DNA of 64,000 bases, taken from Candidatus Geothrix skivensis (GTDB taxonomy: Bacteria > Acidobacteriota > Holophagae > Holophagales > Holophagaceae). The number at the start of each line of letters is the position of its first letter. Positions within the stretch are counted from its first letter, which is position 1. The DNA lies in contig JADKIO010000005.1 in NCBI GenBank assembly GCA_016721195.1, forward strand, positions 301,001 through 365,000. Reading direction: 5' to 3'. Shown here piece by piece: positions 61,119 through 64,000 of the stretch. The notes under the pieces were generated by a model. The model was not told where the DNA came from, did no database searches, and was given only the letters and a program-made list of their open reading frames with translations. Position numbers and translations under genes: made by a program.

Positions 61119-61142
61119 AGGTTCTTGGCAAACTGCCGATAG
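61116..61142 (+). promoter_or_regulatory. Sigma-28 (FliA)-type promoter before flgM
   Basis: TGAA (61116-61119), N15, GCCGATAG (61135-61142) is close to the flagellar late consensus TAAA-N15-GCCGATAA. The flgM ATG lies 19 bp downstream. Late-class control of flgM and the hook-associated genes is expected. Confidence 0.7.
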
Positions 61143-61160
61143 AGCCTTGTCGAGGTAATC

Positions 61161-61463
61161 ATGCGCATCAGTGGCAAACCGAGTGGTGTCGGCAGCACCC
61201 AGGGCGTGAGCGGACCCAAACCGTCCGCCAGCCCCGTGTCGGCCCCCGTCGCTCCCACCTCCTCATCGGATGCCGTCCAGGTCTCCGATGCCGCCCGGCT
61301 CGTGGCCGTCGCCCAGGAAGCCCTGGTGGGGGTTCCGGATATCCGGATGGAGAAGGTGGAAGCCATCAAGAGCCAGATGGACGCTGACGCCTACCACCCC
61401 GACGGAGAGGCAGTGGCCGATGGGCTCATCAAGGAACACCTGGCGCACGGGCGCCATTCCTAG
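61161..61463 (+). CDS. flgM: Anti-sigma-28 factor FlgM
   Basis: This 100-aa protein has an unstructured Ser/Pro/Val-rich first half and a C-terminal helical half ending VGVPDIRMEKVEAIKSQMDADAYHPDGEAVADGLIKEHL, which matches the FlgM core (RxxKVxxIKxxIxxGxYxxD). FlgM holds FliA inactive until the hook is complete, then is exported. Preceded by a sigma-28-like promoter that would create feedback. The ATG at 61161 is in AGGTAATC context. Confidence 0.85.
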   Translation: MRISGKPSGVGSTQGVSGPKPSASPVSAPVAPTSSSDAVQVSDAARLVAVAQEALVGVPDIRMEKVEAIKSQMDADAYHPDGEAVADGLIKEHLAHGRHS

Positions 61464-61487
61464 CCCAGAGACCCCCGTTGTGAGGGC

Positions 61488-61802
61488 ATGATCAGTCCCC
61501 TGGGACAGCGCCAGATCCTCCAGACCGCCGCAGTCGAGACGGTGAGGCAGGCCCTGGAAGGGGCCCAGCAGGTCCAGCGGGAGCAGGCCCGGCGCCAGGC
61601 CTTCGACGCCAAGCTGGTGGAGGCCATGCTCGATGTGCCGGATGTGGCCGAAGCGGATGTCCTCAGGCTGAGCGAGCATGGTGCCCAGGAACACCCCGGC
61701 AAACAGGGACATGGGACTGGCGCTACGGAAGAGCTTCCTTTCGATGAAGCCCTGGAGGCCTCGGCAGAGGGTGCCGGGCCGCACCTGGACCTCTTGGCCT
61801 GA
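61488..61802 (+). CDS. Unknown protein in flagellar operon
   Basis: This 104-aa protein is charged and largely helical in the first half (LQTAAVETVRQALEGAQQVQREQARRQAFDAKLVEAML). The acidic second half is Gly/Glu-rich with no clear structure. No motif is recognised. It sits between flgM and the flgN-like gene on the same transcript; length and position suggest a flagellar accessory or regulator. The ATG at 61488 is chosen because it starts the helical segment, 25 bp after flgM. Confidence 0.5.
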   Translation: MISPLGQRQILQTAAVETVRQALEGAQQVQREQARRQAFDAKLVEAMLDVPDVAEADVLRLSEHGAQEHPGKQGHGTGATEELPFDEALEASAEGAGPHLDLLA

Positions 61803-61833
61803 GGCTTGCCCCAGGAACCTCAGGAGGTCTTCC

Positions 61834-62130
61834 ATGCTGCATGCCGTGCCCGAACTGCTGGACGCACTCGAGACGAAGCTGATCGAGGGCGAGGACCCCG
61901 GTGTGTTCTTGGCTGGGATCCGCTGGTCCGACCTGGTGGGCTGGCCCGAGGACAAGGCAAGCGCTCGTGCCCTGAAGCAGCGCATCGTGGCCATCCAGAC
62001 ATTGATCATGGGCCTGCAGTCCCCGCTGCGGGCGGCCTTCTCAGGCATTTCAGAATCCCCGGTGTATGGGCGGGGTGGTTTTCCTGCGGAGGCTCCGGCC
62101 CGCAGCCATCGGTTGCATGGAAAGGTATAG
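61834..62130 (+). CDS. FlgN-like flagellar export chaperone (tentative)
   Basis: This 98-aa protein starts MLHAVPELLDALETKLIEGEDPGVFLAGIRW and contains a helical SARALKQRIVAIQTLIMGLQSPLRAAF. Position immediately before flgK, small size and helical character fit FlgN, the chaperone for FlgK/FlgL. Sequence support is weak; the C-terminal part is short and basic. The ATG at 61834 has CAGGAGG upstream. It ends 2 bp before the flgK ATG. Confidence 0.5.
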   Translation: MLHAVPELLDALETKLIEGEDPGVFLAGIRWSDLVGWPEDKASARALKQRIVAIQTLIMGLQSPLRAAFSGISESPVYGRGGFPAEAPARSHRLHGKV

Positions 62131-62132
62131 CT

Positions 62133-63620
62133 ATGCCAGGACTTAACGCCAGCCTCTACCTCGGGCTCTCAGGCCTCCAGGCCCAACAGTCGGCCCTCAA
62201 CGTGGTCGGCCAGAACATCGCCAATGTGAATACCCCCGGGTACACCCGGCAGCGGGCCGACCTCACCACCAACTTCTCCCAGGTCGAAGGCCAGGTCTAC
62301 TTCGGCACGGGGGTCTCCCTCACCTCGGTTCAAGGCATTCGCGACCGGTTCCTGGATCTCCAGATCTACCGGGAGACCGCCAAGCAGACCGGTGCCCAGG
62401 AGCGGTACACGGGCCTGAATGCCATCGCGGGGAGCCTGGCAGATACCGGCAGTTCCGGCATCGCGGCGCAGATCCAGGCCTTCTTCCAGGGGGTCCAGGA
62501 TCTGTCGGCCCAGCCCGAGAACGCGGCCCTCCGGGCTAACCTGATCAACAAGGCCCAGGGCATGGTCTCGTCCATGAAGTCGCGCTACCAACTCCTGGAT
62601 GACCAGAGGAACAGTGCCGACCAGTCGGTCCGCAGCCTGGTGACCGAGGTCAACACCCTGACCAAACAGATCGCCAACCTCAACCAGAGCATCATGACCG
62701 AGGCGACCCCCGGCGCGAACAACGGTGCCCGGGACCAGCGGAAGGCCCTGACGGACAAACTCGCAGAACTCGTGGGCATCAGCGTCTTCGAAGGTGCCAA
62801 AGGCGAATACCAGATCACCCTGGATTCGGGCGCCGGCGTGCTGGTCAATGGCACCAGCTCCTATGACCTCAGCACCTCGGCGGGCGGGGCCCTGGATGGC
62901 AAGTCGAGCGTGATGCTGGGGGGGACCTTTGATGTCACCGGCGGCATCAAGGAAGGCGCCCTCGGAGCGAAGCTTGATCTTCGTGACACCATCCTTCCCG
63001 GCTTCCAGAAGCAGCTCGATGAGCTGGCTGCGGGCATCACCAGTCAGGTGAACCTCCTGAACCGATCCGGCTACGCGCCAGGAGGTGCTGCTCCCACCGG
63101 GACGGATTTCTTCCGGGGGAGTGTGGCCAACGACGCCAATGGGCTACCCACCAGTCTGAGCCCCTCCGCTGCGAACCCCTACAAGGGGATGGTGGCGGCC
63201 CTGGCCGTGAATGCAGCGGTGGTGGCGAACCCTTCCCTCATCGCCACGGCGGGTGCGCCGGTTCCCCCCGCGGTGACCGCGGCAGTGGGCGACAACCGCA
63301 ACGCCAAGGCCATGGCCAGCCTCCAAACCTCGGGCAATTCGGGCCTCGGTGGCGTCGTCCTTGGATCCCCCTACGCCAGCGTGGTGGGGACCCTCGTCAG
63401 CGATGTGGGCAATGCCGTCCAGACCTGGGATACCAACGCCACCGCCCAGCAGAACCTGGTGCTGGCCCTTCAGAACCAGCGTGACAGCATCTCCGGCGTG
63501 AACCTGGATGAGGAGGCTTCCAGCATGATGACCCTGCAGCGGGGCTACCAGGCTTCGGCGCGCTTCATCAGTGTCATCAACCAGCTCACCGATCAACTGG
63601 TGAACCAGTTCGGCAAATAG
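62133..63620 (+). CDS. flgK: Flagellar hook-associated protein FlgK (HAP1)
   Basis: This 495-aa protein joins hook and filament. The N-terminal signature is MPGLNASLYLGLSGLQAQQSALNVVGQNIANVNTPGYTRQRADL; the D0 helix ends the chain (SMMTLQRGYQASARFISVINQLTDQLVNQFGK). The middle has typical HAP1 coiled and variable domains (LTDKLAELVGISVFEG). Somewhat shorter than the 547-aa Salmonella FlgK, which is within family range. Exported by the flagellar type III system. Confidence 0.95.
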   Translation: MPGLNASLYLGLSGLQAQQSALNVVGQNIANVNTPGYTRQRADLTTNFSQVEGQVYFGTGVSLTSVQGIRDRFLDLQIYRETAKQTGAQERYTGLNAIAGSLADTGSSGIAAQIQAFFQGVQDLSAQPENAALRANLINKAQGMVSSMKSRYQLLDDQRNSADQSVRSLVTEVNTLTKQIANLNQSIMTEATPGANNGARDQRKALTDKLAELVGISVFEGAKGEYQITLDSGAGVLVNGTSSYDLSTSAGGALDGKSSVMLGGTFDVTGGIKEGALGAKLDLRDTILPGFQKQLDELAAGITSQVNLLNRSGYAPGGAAPTGTDFFRGSVANDANGLPTSLSPSAANPYKGMVAALAVNAAVVANPSLIATAGAPVPPAVTAAVGDNRNAKAMASLQTSGNSGLGGVVLGSPYASVVGTLVSDVGNAVQTWDTNATAQQNLVLALQNQRDSISGVNLDEEASSMMTLQRGYQASARFISVINQLTDQLVNQFGK

Positions 63621-63639
63621 CCCTGAAGGCAGGTGAACC

Positions 63640-64000
63640 ATGTCCTTTCGAACCGCCAGCACCACCCAGCAACGCCAGAGCCTCATGGATCTCCAGCGCA
63701 CGCAGGAGCGCCTAGCCCAGAACCGGACCCGGGTCACCACCGGCAGTCGGATCACTGGCCCCGGCGACGATCCCACCGCCTCGGCCGCCATCCTGGATTT
63801 CAACAACTCCATCCAGGCCAATACCCAGTCCATCCGCCAGGCCGACGCGGCGCTCTCCTACCTCTCGCCCTCGGAAAACCAGGTGGCCGCGGCGATCGAT
63901 GCCACCATCCGCCTTCAGGAGCTGGCCGTGGGCGGGTCTTCCGCATCCATCGGCGAACTGGACGCCATCCGCGGGAACCTGCTTTCCATGGCGAATGCCC
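63640..64000 (+). CDS. flgL: Flagellar hook-associated protein FlgL (HAP3), partial
   Basis: The frame is open from ATG 63640 to the window end (120 codons), so the C-terminal part is missing. MSFRTASTTQQRQSLMDLQRTQERLAQNRTRVTTGSRITGPGDDPTASAAILDFNNSI is the N-terminal D0/D1 signature shared by FlgL and flagellin; its place after flgK favours FlgL. It is the second junction protein between hook and filament. Confidence 0.88.
   Translation, partial: MSFRTASTTQQRQSLMDLQRTQERLAQNRTRVTTGSRITGPGDDPTASAAILDFNNSIQANTQSIRQADAALSYLSPSENQVAAAIDATIRLQELAVGGSSASIGELDAIRGNLLSMANA

Overview
The window is GC-rich, gene-dense DNA from a Gram-negative bacterium. It encodes L- and P-ring flagellar proteins (FlgH, FlgI), an LptE-type lipoprotein, several outer-membrane beta-barrels and a glycosyltransferase 9 enzyme. 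c-Type cytochromes, a ferredoxin/NrfD membrane module, a haem-binding sensor kinase, two-subunit class I fumarase, a CIRCE-controlled groESL operon and type IV pilus genes suggest an anaerobic or facultative Acidobacteriota of the Holophagae/Geothrix kind. That placement is inferred from gene content and style only. No rRNA, tRNA, CRISPR array, IS element or prophage was seen.

Layout: 1-8 kb holds a truncated exported protein, an acyltransferase, a GT9 enzyme, a tetrahaem cytochrome, a PstS-like protein, cysS, a GAF protein, a thioesterase with a broken partial copy, and small exported proteins. 8.2-12.3 kb is a tightly coupled minus-strand Bat-type operon (DUF58, DUF4381-like, BatA, BatB-TPR) without an adjacent MoxR. 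12.3-16.5 kb holds a beta-barrel, a DUF4139 protein, an SRPBCC protein, a YggS protein and a zinc-ribbon protein. 16.6-18.7 kb is groES-groEL behind CIRCE. 19.1-23.7 kb is the most unusual locus: a four-cluster ferredoxin, an NrfD/HybB membrane subunit, a histidine kinase with haem c motifs, and a membrane-anchored response regulator fused to a GcvH-like domain that lacks the lipoyl lysine, facing lipA.

24.8-41 kb is housekeeping (scpA, uvrC, mscS-like, a slipin, a transglutaminase, anmK, gatC, tsaD, priA) mixed with lineage-type exported proteins, one built on a 12/24-bp tandem repeat. 41.2-48.7 kb is a minor pilin operon (FimT/GspH-like, PilV, PilW, PilX, PilY1) in which PilY1 is split by a frame change at a six-C run. 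48.8-58.9 kb carries rsmA, RNase J, a beta-barrel, an ECF sigma/anti-sigma/CpxP-like operon, hpt-lptE-holA, fumarase alpha/beta and prmC. 58.9-64 kb is a flagellar cluster (flgH, I, J, M, unknown, flgN-like, K, L) with a good sigma-54 promoter before flgH and a sigma-28 type promoter before flgM.

A window-wide signature is that about a dozen predicted signal peptides end in Ala followed by Gln at mature position +1, like the Q-rule known from Bacteroidetes.
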